Source: Lacicoccus qingdaonensis
GTDB lineage: Bacteria; Bacillota; Bacilli; Staphylococcales; Salinicoccaceae
Direction: 5' to 3'
Length of the DNA stretch: 64,000 nt
NCBI RefSeq assembly: GCF_900101075.1
Contig: NZ_FNFY01000004.1
Coordinates: 62,001 to 126,000, forward strand
The notes beneath the pieces are model-generated. The model did not search any database, had not been told where the DNA came from, and saw nothing but the letters and a program-made list of their open reading frames with translations. Shown here piece by piece: positions 55,023-63,803 of this stretch. The number at the start of each line of letters is the position of its first letter. The stretch's first letter is position 1. The position numbers and the translations under genes were made by a program.

Positions 55023-56222
55023 CTATGCGTATGAATGAAGCCCTGCAACAATCAAGTTTATCGCAATCAGGTTAAAGAGTATCAATATGAAACCTATCAC
55101 TGCAAGCCACGCAGATTTTTCACCTTCATACCCGCGGTTCAGCCTCAAGTGCAGGAACACAGTATAGAACATGAACGTAATGAATGCCCAGGTTTCTTTC
55201 GGATCCCAGCCCCAGAACCTGCTCCACGCTATTTGAGCCCATATGGCTGCAAAGAAAATCCCGCCGAGCGCAAACAATGGGAAACCTATGATGACCGAGC
55301 GGTAGCCGATTTCATCCATCAGGTTCAAATCAGCTCTCTTAGCAAAAGGTTTGACAAATGCGAGCAGACGTTTTCTTAAGATCAGGCGCAGTATTCCATA
55401 AACAGTGAAGCCGAGTATGATCGACCATATGACTGTGTTCAACGATTGCGAGTTGATTACCGGCGGCAGTTCGATTCCCGTAGTGAAATGATCTGCCTCT
55501 TCATATTGTTGATCTCCAACATGCTCAACAGGAATTGCTTCGGAGTAGTTGATGAGGCTTGGCAGATGGTAGTCTGCAATCATCGTCTCTCCACGCTGAT
55601 CGGTATACATGAATTCATCGCTGTAACCCACTGCGCCCTGCATGACCAGTGTCGTACCGATATAAACCAGTACAACTACAATCCCTGCCATGATCAGTTC
55701 AAGCGTACGCGCCCTGAGTGATTTCTCAGTTTCCGGAATGGCTTTCAGTAAATAGATCAAACCTGCAACAGCACTCATAGATAGAATACCGTATGAAATT
55801 GACACGGTAATTACATGTATTGCCAGCCAGTTACTCTGAAGGGAAGGAATCAACGGATTCACGTCCGTAGAAAATAAACTTCCGTAGGCAATCAGTAGTA
55901 AAGAAACTGGTATTGCGAATAAACCTAAAACTTTCGTTTTATAATAATGGTAGGTGATTAAATAACCTAATATCAGCATGATTGAGAATGTTGCTATGAA
56001 TTCATACATGTTGGATACCGGAGCGTGTCCCGTTGCTACCCATCTTAGTATAAAATACCCAATTTGCATAATAAAAGCTACTACAGTCATAGTAATCGCT
56101 ATATATTCAGATCTTTTCTTCTTACTTTTAATACTCACTGCAAGTGGTACCAGCGCTACTAAAAGAATAAAGAACGCTGTGGTAATCATTCCATTACTTA
56201 TTGATAACATTGTTGATTCCAT
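55023..56222 (-). CDS. resC: Cytochrome c biogenesis protein ResC (CcsA type)
   Basis: System II cytochrome c maturation partner of ResB, thought to carry and attach haem. 399 residues with about eight membrane helices and the tryptophan-rich signature RFWGWDPKETWAFITF near 335; flanking histidines in the helices are probable haem ligands. An extracellular loop (about 205-260) separates the halves. Six bases after resB. Confidence 0.95.
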   Translation of the reverse strand: MESTMLSISNGMITTAFFILLVALVPLAVSIKSKKKRSEYIAITMTVVAFIMQIGYFILRWVATGHAPVSNMYEFIATFSIMLILGYLITYHYYKTKVLGLFAIPVSLLLIAYGSLFSTDVNPLIPSLQSNWLAIHVITVSISYGILSMSAVAGLIYLLKAIPETEKSLRARTLELIMAGIVVVLVYIGTTLVMQGAVGYSDEFMYTDQRGETMIADYHLPSLINYSEAIPVEHVGDQQYEEADHFTTGIELPPVINSQSLNTVIWSIILGFTVYGILRLILRKRLLAFVKPFAKRADLNLMDEIGYRSVIIGFPLFALGGIFFAAIWAQIAWSRFWGWDPKETWAFITFMFYTVFLHLRLNRGYEGEKSAWLAVIGFILILFNLIAINLIVAGLHSYA

Positions 56223-56227
56223 AATTA

Positions 56228-57871
56228 TTACTCCTCATCAGTGTTGACGCTCTCGTTTTGATCTTTGGCGTCTCTGTCAAAGATGTGTTCATATCCATTT
56301 TTCTCTAATATCGGGTCGATATCTTTCTTCAATCCAAAGTAGTTCTTATTTGTATGTGCACTGATATTGAATCCATCTTCATCATTGATCCATATACGCC
56401 TATGGTTGATATATGAGCCAATGGTAAGGCCGATCAGGAAAATGACGAAGCCTGTTGCTATGATTGGCAGCGTAAGATCCTTCTTCAAGGTAAGGACCGT
56501 TGCCCAATGGTTTTCATTTTCAACGAACTTGACGCTGTACTCGTTATCCTGTGTGATATCGGTTGACAACATTACCTGAAGCAGGCTGAGTTCACTTGAA
56601 TCACCATCTGTCACTTCAAAGACAAATGCCGGATTCGTTGCAACCGGTGTTTCTGATATCAGAGCGCCATTCTCATCAATTTCCACAAAGTCCGGTGCAT
56701 AGGCACGCATATTCACTTCCATGCCCTCACCAATGTCATAAGACTGCTCAGGGTTGTCCAGATTGACGGTGAACTGTTCCCCAACCACTTCTCCATTGCT
56801 GTCCTCAAGCTGGAACGTCATGGATTTCATCTGTGAGTTATCATAACTCGACTGATAAAGTTCAAACTGGTCAAAACGGTATGGGTGGTTCACCTGGATG
56901 CTGTAATCCTCTACTTTTTTAAGATCTGGTGATGCTCCGATTACATCCTTGTTTTGATTCTCATAGAAAGTGATGTCTGTCTGGTAGTTGCTCGTCACCA
57001 TTTCATTTGTATTCTGGAGCGTATCATCAAACACTGTACCTGCATTTTCATCATACATATCAACTATGAAATCATTGTTCTCTACATAATACTGACCTCC
57101 GGTTTCCGGAATCTGGACCGTCTCTCCTTCAGTGATATAAACGAGTTCATCCACATACATGCCCGGGAAAAATCTCAGCATACTTCCAAATAGAAGTATA
57201 ATAAGGCCGGTATGGTTTATGTAGGGTCCCCATCTGGAGAGCCAGCCTTTTTCAAGAAGGTGATGGCTGCCGTCGGCTTTATGCTTGTATCCTTTTTTCT
57301 TCAGTTCTTCGATGACACTTCCAGTATTTGATACATTCTCCTGATGCAGATTTAAACGCTGTCGCTTATAAAAGGACGGATGCTTTTTGGCTCTTTGATT
57401 CCTTAATGATTTGAGCAGTGGCAAACCTCTGTCGATGCTTGCAGCAATAATGGATAATGCCAGCATACCGATCAGAATGATAAACCACCAGGAAGAATAT
57501 AAATTATGAAAACCGAGTTCGTAATAAAGTCTGCCTATAGTTCCGTAGTTTTCAGTATAGTACTGTAAAGGATCGGATCCGACCGGTATAAAGTATTCCT
57601 GAGGGAAAAGTGTGCCGATTGATGCTGATATCGCAATGATCAATATGATGGAAACCCCGACTTTTATGGATGTAAAAAAGATCCATATTTTGTCAAAAAT
57701 ACTTGTTGAACGCGTTTTAGAACGTATCGCACTGCCGTCATAGCGCATAAGGTCCTTTATTTTCTTTTTATCGTAGTCGCTGTTGATCATCTTCCCGCAA
57801 GACTGGCACAGCTGGGTGCCCGGTGGATTGACATGACCACAGGATCCACATTTTATTTCTTTTAATTCCAT
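56228..57871 (-). CDS. resB: Cytochrome c biogenesis protein ResB
   Basis: System II maturation protein, 547 residues with four membrane helices (about 65-85, 120-145, 215-232 and 470-490) and a large extracellular domain. Before the first helix there is a zinc-ribbon-like segment with four cysteines (CGSCGHVNPPGTQLCQSCGK, residues 8-27), which many ResB proteins lack. Between resA (11 bases) and resC. The maturation products would include QcrC. Confidence 0.93.
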   Translation of the reverse strand: MELKEIKCGSCGHVNPPGTQLCQSCGKMINSDYDKKKIKDLMRYDGSAIRSKTRSTSIFDKIWIFFTSIKVGVSIILIIAISASIGTLFPQEYFIPVGSDPLQYYTENYGTIGRLYYELGFHNLYSSWWFIILIGMLALSIIAASIDRGLPLLKSLRNQRAKKHPSFYKRQRLNLHQENVSNTGSVIEELKKKGYKHKADGSHHLLEKGWLSRWGPYINHTGLIILLFGSMLRFFPGMYVDELVYITEGETVQIPETGGQYYVENNDFIVDMYDENAGTVFDDTLQNTNEMVTSNYQTDITFYENQNKDVIGASPDLKKVEDYSIQVNHPYRFDQFELYQSSYDNSQMKSMTFQLEDSNGEVVGEQFTVNLDNPEQSYDIGEGMEVNMRAYAPDFVEIDENGALISETPVATNPAFVFEVTDGDSSELSLLQVMLSTDITQDNEYSVKFVENENHWATVLTLKKDLTLPIIATGFVIFLIGLTIGSYINHRRIWINDEDGFNISAHTNKNYFGLKKDIDPILEKNGYEHIFDRDAKDQNESVNTDEE

Positions 57872-57882
57872 TGAATTTCATC

Positions 57883-58416
57883 CTATTCCGATGTCGATTG
57901 TTCTATAAAACTATATATATCATCCGTCGTCAGCTGATACTCCTGCTTTTCAACTACTACACCATTTTTATCTATTGCGATGGTCGTCGGCAATGGCCCG
58001 ACCTGGTAAGCTTTGGTCACATCCCTGTTACTGTCCAGAGCAATTGGAAAGCTTAAGTTTTCATCGAGGCTGGACAGGAACTGGTTGATCTGCTGTTCAC
58101 CTTCGGAAACGTTGACAGCAACAATTTCATAGTCTTCATGACCTTCATTATAGATTTCATTCATATCGGGCATTTCTTCGCGGCATGGTTCACACCATGT
58201 GCCCCAGAAATTCAATATGACACCTTTATCCTCGTTGATTTCCGAGAGCTGCATTTCTTCTCCATTTAAAGTTTCAAGCTGGAAATCCACCGCATCGTCC
58301 CCGACTTGTATTGCCTGTGAATCGGATGTCAGGTTGAACCATAATGTAACGCCTAATAATATGACTATACTTAAAATGATACTTGTACGAAGTATATTTC
58401 TTGTCTTTTTCTTCAT
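57883..58416 (-). CDS. resA: Thiol-disulfide oxidoreductase ResA
   Basis: Extracytoplasmic thioredoxin-like protein keeping apocytochrome c cysteines reduced. 177 residues, N-terminal membrane anchor (about 9-27), active site CEPC in WGTWCEPCREEMP near 73, and a cis-Pro near 139. ATG at 58414-58416, AGGTGA upstream; earlier extension discarded. A TATAAT at 58453-58458 on the minus strand is a likely -10 for resABCDE. Confidence 0.93.
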   Translation of the reverse strand: MKKKTRNILRTSIILSIVILLGVTLWFNLTSDSQAIQVGDDAVDFQLETLNGEEMQLSEINEDKGVILNFWGTWCEPCREEMPDMNEIYNEGHEDYEIVAVNVSEGEQQINQFLSSLDENLSFPIALDSNRDVTKAYQVGPLPTTIAIDKNGVVVEKQEYQLTTDDIYSFIEQSTSE

Positions 58417-58505
58417 AAAATTCACCTGCCGTAACAATTTTAGCTCTATTTATTATAGCATTCATATAATTAGTACGGTTTGACAGTATTATGACAATCA
58501 GCCGG

Positions 58506-59231
58506 TCATCCTTTAGCGTTGGCAATCAATTTTTTTACTTCATGAGGCTTTAAAAATCTGTACTCGCCTTCACTCAGTTTATCCAGATCTAAAAAGTCGT
58601 ATTTAATGCGTGTCAATTTAAGCACTTCCAGGTCAAAATACTCGAACATCCTGCGGACCTGGCGGTTGCGCCCCTCATGTATTGTCACATCCAATATCAT
58701 ATTTCTGTCTTTTTTATCCCGGATGATCTCGATGCCAGCCGGAGCCGTCTTCCCGTCTTCAAGCTGTAAGCCTTTCGCCATTTCTTTCTGCTGGTGCCTC
58801 TTCAGTATGCCGTCCACTTTTACCCTGTATGTTTTTGTCACTTCAAATTTTGGGTGGGTCATGTATTGTGTGAATTCACCGTCGTTGGTCAGAAGCAGTA
58901 TGCCGGATGTGTCATAATCCAGTCTTCCGACCGGATAGATCCTTAAACCAAGCCCTTCAAATTTTGAAGTGACCGTTCTGCGGTTGTTATCATCTTCAAC
59001 CGCCGATATTTCACCGGAAGGCTTATAATATAAAATATATACTTTCTCTTCTTTGGTTAATGGCACCCCGTCGACCTCGACTTTATCATTGTCTGTCACT
59101 TTCGTGCCGAGTACAGTTATAATCGTTCCATTTACACTGACCCTGCCGCCGGTTATCAGTTCCTCAGCTTTACGTCGTGATGTCACTCCGCTGTCGGCTA
59201 TTGCTTTTTGTAAACGTACTTCATTTGTCAT
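58506..59231 (-). CDS. rluB: 23S rRNA pseudouridine synthase RluB
   Basis: Modifies the uridine at E. coli position 2605. 241 residues: N-terminal S4 domain (VTSRRKAEELITGGRVSVNG), catalytic Asp in GRLDYDTSGILLLTNDG near 101, and RNRQVRRMFEYFDLEV near 192. Overlaps scpB by 11 bases; conserved scpA-scpB-rluB order. Confidence 0.95.
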   Translation of the reverse strand: MTNEVRLQKAIADSGVTSRRKAEELITGGRVSVNGTIITVLGTKVTDNDKVEVDGVPLTKEEKVYILYYKPSGEISAVEDDNNRRTVTSKFEGLGLRIYPVGRLDYDTSGILLLTNDGEFTQYMTHPKFEVTKTYRVKVDGILKRHQQKEMAKGLQLEDGKTAPAGIEIIRDKKDRNMILDVTIHEGRNRQVRRMFEYFDLEVLKLTRIKYDFLDLDKLSEGEYRFLKPHEVKKLIANAKG

Positions 59232-59763
59232 GCTCTTCCTCCTTTAAATTATTAAAGAACAGATCGATTTCTTCCTGCTCTTTAATGTCGTCCTGTGTCG
59301 GCAGATCTTCCAAGCTCTTCAGTCCGAAGACCTGCAGAAATGTCTCTCCGGTGACAAAATGTGCAGCCCGTTCGTTCTCCAGATTCTTCTTTAAAATCAG
59401 GTTCTTATTCATCAATGTGGATATTGGGCCGTCAGACTGCACACCACGCAGTTCTTCTATCATGGCACGGGACGCCGGCTGATTGTACGCAATGATGGAT
59501 AAGACTTCAAGTGCTGCCTGGGACAGCTTATTTTTAGGTTTATCCTGAAGTATTCTGTCAATATATTTCTCCATGCCGGCGGTCGTCTTTAAAAAGTAGC
59601 GCTGATCATGTCTGCTGATGGACAAATGCGGTTTTTCATAATTTTCGACTTCATTGTACAGCTGCTGTTTTGTTATCGGAACATGCATGATGAGCTGTTC
59701 TTCAGTCAGTCCGATATCACCCGCGATATACAGGAGCCCTTCTATTATATCTATTTTCTCCAT
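59221..59763 (-). CDS. scpB: Segregation and condensation protein B
   Basis: Winged-helix kleisin-associated subunit of the SMC complex. 180 residues with the duplicated winged-helix pattern, IAYNQPASRAMIEELRGVQSDGPI near 97 and the VTGETFLQVFGLKSLEDLP region near 138. Between scpA (five bases) and rluB (overlap). Confidence 0.95.
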   Translation of the reverse strand: MEKIDIIEGLLYIAGDIGLTEEQLIMHVPITKQQLYNEVENYEKPHLSISRHDQRYFLKTTAGMEKYIDRILQDKPKNKLSQAALEVLSIIAYNQPASRAMIEELRGVQSDGPISTLMNKNLILKKNLENERAAHFVTGETFLQVFGLKSLEDLPTQDDIKEQEEIDLFFNNLKEEEHDK

Positions 59764-59768
59764 GAGTA

Positions 59769-60476
59769 TTACTGCCTTTCAAACTGATGATTCCCATCCT
59801 CCGAAATGTGAATCATCATCTTATGTGATTTCACCCAGTCAAGGATGACTATAAATACTGCCACGACCATCGGCCTTGATTCATTGAAACTGAAAAGCTC
59901 GGAAAAACCGAGGGAATTCTTCTGTTCGAATCTTTTATCTATATAAAACTCTGCCTGCTCTCTTGAAACGACTTCACGTCTGATTGTCACAGTCTGCGGC
60001 TGATTCAGGGAAACACGCATTCTGACTTTCTGGTATGCTTCCAGCAAGTGTGATAGATTTAATGAGAGATCTTCGCCGCTGTCATCATTTTCCTCAAGAT
60101 CATGTGGCGGTTTGATAAATGTTTTATCATTTTCGAGCTTGAGATTATGAAGCTCTTCGGCGTATTCCTTATAATTCTGGTATTCCAGCAGCTGTTCAAG
60201 CAGTTGTTCCCTCGGATCTTCATAATCCTCCTCAACGGCTGCAGGTTCCGGAAGCAGCATGAAACTTTTTATTTTCAGAAGTTCGCTGGCCATCACCAGA
60301 TATTCGCTGGCTACATTGATCTCCAGTTCTTTCATCTGGTTTATGTATTCCATGTACTGTTCGGTCAATGTTGCCATCGGGATATCGTATATATCAATTT
60401 CCAGTTCCTTGATCAAGTGTAACAGCAAGTCGAGAGGACCTTCAAAAATATCTAATCTAACCTCATAGGTAAGCAT
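59769..60476 (-). CDS. scpA: Segregation and condensation protein A
   Basis: Kleisin that bridges the SMC heads with ScpB in chromosome organisation. 235 residues: N-terminal VRLDIFEGPLDLLLHLIKELEIDIYDIP, a central acidic linker, and a C-terminal winged helix (FSFNESRPMVVAVFIVILDWVK). ATG at 60474-60476; only 28 bases separate it from the divergent DUF309 gene, so its promoter must lie inside that gene. First in the scpA-to-ribU run. Confidence 0.95.
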   Translation of the reverse strand: MLTYEVRLDIFEGPLDLLLHLIKELEIDIYDIPMATLTEQYMEYINQMKELEINVASEYLVMASELLKIKSFMLLPEPAAVEEDYEDPREQLLEQLLEYQNYKEYAEELHNLKLENDKTFIKPPHDLEENDDSGEDLSLNLSHLLEAYQKVRMRVSLNQPQTVTIRREVVSREQAEFYIDKRFEQKNSLGFSELFSFNESRPMVVAVFIVILDWVKSHKMMIHISEDGNHQFERQ

Positions 60477-60504
60477 ACTAAAACCTCAATTTTGGAGAAT
60501 GTTT

Positions 60505-61032
60505 ATGGATAAAATTACTTTGTTAAATTACTATAACGAATTTATTATAAAGCAAGATTACTTTGAATGCCATGAAATCATGGAAGACTCGTGGAAATCA
60601 AAAGAAAATTTTACTAAAAATCTTGATGAAGTATTTTTTATACAAGTTTCCACTGCCGAGTATCACTACCGCAGGAACAACCTTTATGGTGCAAAGAAAA
60701 TATATAACCGTGCTGTGGACAGACTGAACAGCAGACCGATTGATTATAATGAATACGGCCTAAAAAGCACAATAAAAAATATCATCGGAAATCGTTTACA
60801 TAATATAGATTATGTAAACTTCAAGCCGCTGCAACTCCCATTGACGGATGATATGTACAGAAAGCTGCATTCTTTTGCCATGCCCGATGTATCTTACGAG
60901 GAATTTCTGGAATATATTAAAAACCTTCATAAAACCAGCATAATGCTTGTAGAAAAACACCGGTTAAGAGACCGCAGTGAAATTATCAATGTAAGGAATG
61001 CCAATCGATTGAAGAAGCGCAGAAAAGATTGA
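60505..61032 (+). CDS. DUF309 family protein (YpuF-like)
   Basis: A 175-residue helical protein with the DUF309 signature ECHEIMEDSW near 20 and a second family stretch QVSTAEYHYRRNNLYGAKKIYNRA near 47. Function unknown. ATG at 60505-60507 with GGAG seven bases upstream; the ATG at 60499 is one base from that site. Divergent from scpA, as in staphylococci; ends at a strong terminator. Confidence 0.85.
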   Translation: MDKITLLNYYNEFIIKQDYFECHEIMEDSWKSKENFTKNLDEVFFIQVSTAEYHYRRNNLYGAKKIYNRAVDRLNSRPIDYNEYGLKSTIKNIIGNRLHNIDYVNFKPLQLPLTDDMYRKLHSFAMPDVSYEEFLEYIKNLHKTSIMLVEKHRLRDRSEIINVRNANRLKKRRKD

Positions 61033-61045
61033 CGCCTGCAAACTA

Positions 61046-61085
61046 AAAACTGCGGACAAACAACAATGATTTGTCCGCAGTTTTT
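61046..61085. terminator. Shared terminator of the DUF309 gene and the deoB side
   Basis: Fifteen-base arms (61046-61060 with 61070-61084) and A/T flanks on both sides. It serves the plus-strand DUF309 gene and the minus-strand deoB/27-residue peptide genes. Confidence 0.9.
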
Positions 61086-61092
61086 CAATTTT

Positions 61093-61176
61093 TCACACTA
61101 AAAATACCCAGTATGAAATTCCCCAAGCCAATGCAAAAATCAGTATTAAAATAAAAACGAGTTTTCTGTTTCTCAT
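61093..61176 (-). CDS. Putative 27-residue membrane peptide
   Basis: Frame starting MRNRKLVFILILIF and ending SYWVFLV: a basic N-terminus and one predicted membrane helix. Its ATG comes two bases after the deoB stop, so it may be translated by coupling; the ribosome site is weak. A bidirectional terminator follows nine bases after its stop, so it lies inside the deoB transcript. Size and charge resemble small membrane regulators such as Prli42, but I cannot claim that identity. Confidence 0.4.
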   Translation of the reverse strand: MRNRKLVFILILIFALAWGISYWVFLV

Positions 61177-61177
61177 G

Positions 61178-62350
61178 TCACTTCAACTCGCCCAGCAGGC
61201 TTTTACCTTTTGTTTCATATTGAATATCGAAGTTCTCTGCGATTGTAGCAGCAAGATCACTGAATGTATCACTGTTGCGCAGCGGACCAAAATTCAAGTC
61301 TCTCTTAGAAGTCATCAGTAATGGTACATATTCCCTTGTGTGGTCGGTGCCTGTGTGCGTCGGGTCATTCCCATGGTCTGCTGTAATGATAAGAAGATCG
61401 TCATCCTGCAGTTTCGCAGTGATTTCAGGCAGGCGCTCGTCAAATTCTTTCAGGGCATTCGAATAACCTGCCGGATCTCTTCGGTGTCCGTACAAGGCAT
61501 CGAAGTCAACTAGGTTTAAAAATGACATGCCCTCAAATTCGCGGTCCATGACTTCAAGCAATTTATCTACGCCGTCATCGTTATTTTTTGTTCTGACGGA
61601 ATCAGTAATCCCTGAACCGGTGAAAATATCATTGATCTTACCGATACCGATGACGTCTTTGCCCGACTCTTCCAAAGCGTTCAGAACTGTTTTACCAAAT
61701 GGCTCCAGGGCATAATCATGTCTGTTTTCGGTTCTTGTAAAGTCTTTTTTATTTGTTCCCACAAACGGCCTTGCAATGACTCTGCCCACCAGAAATTCAG
61801 GATCTTTGGTCATTTCTCTCACTTTTTCACAAATTTCATAAAGTTCCTCAAGAGGAATCACTTCTTCATGCGCTGCGATTTGAAGCACAGGGTCATTAGA
61901 AGTGTAAACAATCAGATCGCCCGTTTCCAGCTGATTTTCTCCATAATCTTTAATGATTTCAGTCCCGCTTGCAGGAATGTTCCCAACAATTTCCCGGCCT
62001 GTCGCCTTTCTGATTTTATCCAGTAACTCTTCCGGGAAACCTTCAGGATATACTTTGAACGGTTTATCGATATGCAGGCCTGCAATTTCCCAATGACCCG
62101 TCATGGTATCTTTGCCCTGCGAAAGTTCAGCCATTTTACTGTAAAAGGCCTGAGTGGTTTCAGGACAGCCTACACCAGGCAGCTCATCTATGCAGCCAAG
62201 ACCCAGTTTTTCCAGGTTCCCCAAAGTAACCGGAGAATCTTCCAGGAGGTGTTTAAGTGTATGTGTACCTTCGTCCCCAAATTCTTTTGCATCATGCTGT
62301 GCGCCGATACCGACTGAATCCAATACTATTAAATGTATTCTTTTAAACAT
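61178..62350 (-). CDS. deoB: Phosphopentomutase
   Basis: Interconverts (deoxy)ribose 1- and 5-phosphates in nucleoside salvage, downstream of DeoD. 390 residues of the alkaline-phosphatase superfamily: metal site in [15 protein letters not shown] near 9, [10 protein letters not shown] near 82 with the phosphorylated Thr, and [22 protein letters not shown] near 325. Six bases after xerD. Confidence 0.96.
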   Translation of the reverse strand: MFKRIHLIVLDSVGIGAQHDAKEFGDEGTHTLKHLLEDSPVTLGNLEKLGLGCIDELPGVGCPETTQAFYSKMAELSQGKDTMTGHWEIAGLHIDKPFKVYPEGFPEELLDKIRKATGREIVGNIPASGTEIIKDYGENQLETGDLIVYTSNDPVLQIAAHEEVIPLEELYEICEKVREMTKDPEFLVGRVIARPFVGTNKKDFTRTENRHDYALEPFGKTVLNALEESGKDVIGIGKINDIFTGSGITDSVRTKNNDDGVDKLLEVMDREFEGMSFLNLVDFDALYGHRRDPAGYSNALKEFDERLPEITAKLQDDDLLIITADHGNDPTHTGTDHTREYVPLLMTSKRDLNFGPLRNSDTFSDLAATIAENFDIQYETKGKSLLGELK

Positions 62351-62356
62351 ATAATC

Positions 62357-63244
62357 CTACTTTCTCGGGTGAAATTGTTTATACATTTCACGAATTTTAG
62401 TGGTTGATATTTGCGTATATATTTGAGTGGTACTGATATCCGAATGGCCGAGCATTTCCTGAACAGCCCTCAGATCGGCCCCGTTCTCAATCAGATGGGT
62501 AGCGAAAGAATGCCTGAAAGTGTGCGGTGTGATATTTTTCCTGATGCCGCTCAGCAGCTCATATTTTTTTATAGTTTTCCACAGTCCCTGACGGGTGAAG
62601 CCCCGTCCTCTGTTAGTGATGAAAAGGTCATCATTATCGTCTGTTTTAAGCAGATAGGGTCTGACTTCGGCCACATAGTGATCGAGTTTTTTTGCGACAA
62701 AATCTGTAATGGGCACTATTCTTTCCTTGCTTCCTTTGCCGCTGACCCGGATGAAGCCCATTTCCGTATTGATATCCGCCCTTTTAATACTGATCAGTTC
62801 ACTCACACGGATACCTGATGCATAGAGGACTTCCATCAGGGTGTTGTCCCTCAGCCCTGCCGGAGATGCATCGGGTGTATTCAGCAGGATTTCCATTTCT
62901 TCAATCGTCAAATACTCGGGCAGTTTCTTTTCTCCTCTGACTGCAGTCAGCTTTACTGCGGGATTCACCTCAATAATGTTCTGGTTAAGTAAAAAATGAT
63001 GGAAATTCCTTAATGTTGACTGCGTTCTGGAGATGGTTTGTGCACTCAGCCCCTTGTCTGTAAGGAACTTGATAAACTGAATCAATACTTCAGTATCCAC
63101 ATTATCCAGAGATTTGATATTGTTGTCTGCCAAATAATTTGTATAATGCTTCAAATCTTGTCTGTAGGAACTGAGTGAAGCAGAACTCAGACCTTTTTCA
63201 ATTTTCAGGAAGGTAATATATTCATCAACATATACATCAATCAT
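62357..63244 (-). CDS. xerD: Site-specific tyrosine recombinase XerD
   Basis: Resolves chromosome dimers at dif. 295 residues: N-terminal SAM-like DNA-binding domain, then catalytic Arg in YASGIRVSELI near 147, HTFRHSFATHLIENGADLRAVQEMLGHS near 240-267 and Tyr in TQIYTQIS near 275. ATG at 63242-63244 chosen; it overlaps the fur stop by eight bases and GGAG is nearby. Stable housekeeping copy, not an integrase of a mobile element. Confidence 0.95.
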   Translation of the reverse strand: MIDVYVDEYITFLKIEKGLSSASLSSYRQDLKHYTNYLADNNIKSLDNVDTEVLIQFIKFLTDKGLSAQTISRTQSTLRNFHHFLLNQNIIEVNPAVKLTAVRGEKKLPEYLTIEEMEILLNTPDASPAGLRDNTLMEVLYASGIRVSELISIKRADINTEMGFIRVSGKGSKERIVPITDFVAKKLDHYVAEVRPYLLKTDDNDDLFITNRGRGFTRQGLWKTIKKYELLSGIRKNITPHTFRHSFATHLIENGADLRAVQEMLGHSDISTTQIYTQISTTKIREMYKQFHPRK

Positions 63245-63698
63245 TGTCCGTGTTCTCCACATTTGATGTGCACGTTCTGCATATGCCATGAAAAGTCAGA
63301 CGATGATCTGTAATTTTGAACTGAAAATCACTTTCAACTATTTTCTCGACATCCCCGAGCAGGTCCTCTTCAATCTCCTCGACAGAACCACAGTTGATAC
63401 AGACGAGATGATGGTGAAAATGTTCAGCCCCTTCTTTACGGAGGTCATATCTTGACACACCATCTCCAAAATTGATCTTGTCTAAGATTTTCAATTCATT
63501 AAGCAGTTCCAAAGTGCGATATACAGTAGCAAGCCCGATCTCAGGGTATTTATCTTTAACTTTCATGAAAACATCTTCCGCGCTTAAATGATCACTTTCA
63601 TTTTCCAGTAATACCCGAAGTGTCACTTCACGCTGTGGTGTCAATTTATATCGCGCATCATGAAGGGCTTCTTTTATATGCTGTATTCTTTTTTCCAC
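63237..63698 (-). CDS. fur: Ferric uptake regulator Fur
   Basis: Iron-responsive repressor, 153 residues. Winged helix (YKLTPQREVTLRVLLEN, VYRTLELLNELKILDKI), metal-binding HFHHHLVCINCG near 92, a C-terminal CRTC pair for structural zinc, and EEIEEDLLGDVEKIVE between. Start is GTG (63696-63698), with AGGTGG a few bases upstream. Sits before xerD and deoB. AT-rich inverted repeat upstream (63769-63790) may be an operator for Fur or PerR. Confidence 0.93.
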   Translation of the reverse strand: MEKRIQHIKEALHDARYKLTPQREVTLRVLLENESDHLSAEDVFMKVKDKYPEIGLATVYRTLELLNELKILDKINFGDGVSRYDLRKEGAEHFHHHLVCINCGSVEEIEEDLLGDVEKIVESDFQFKITDHRLTFHGICRTCTSNVENTDND

Positions 63699-63768
63699 GA
63701 CGCCACCTACTTTAATCTTTTATCAATATACATTATACAAAACTTTCAAGAGGATTAAAAGTTATTAA

Positions 63769-63790
63769 TAATAATTATAAATAATTATTA
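63769..63790. promoter_or_regulatory. Inverted repeat upstream of fur, candidate Fur/PerR box
   Basis: Perfect 10-2-10 inverted repeat TAATAATTAT-AA-ATAATTATTA. It resembles the AT-rich boxes bound by Fur family regulators. About 70 bases before the GTG; a TATAAT on the minus strand (63733-63738) is the likely -10. Since the region is nearly pure A and T, chance is possible. Confidence 0.4.
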
Positions 63791-63803
63791 CTCTAATTGA
63801 GAA

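Noticed and set aside
62357-63244. Tyrosine recombinase as sign of an integrated element
   Set aside because: Sequence motifs and the fur-xerD-deoB order identify housekeeping XerD; no att-like repeats, phage or plasmid genes nearby.
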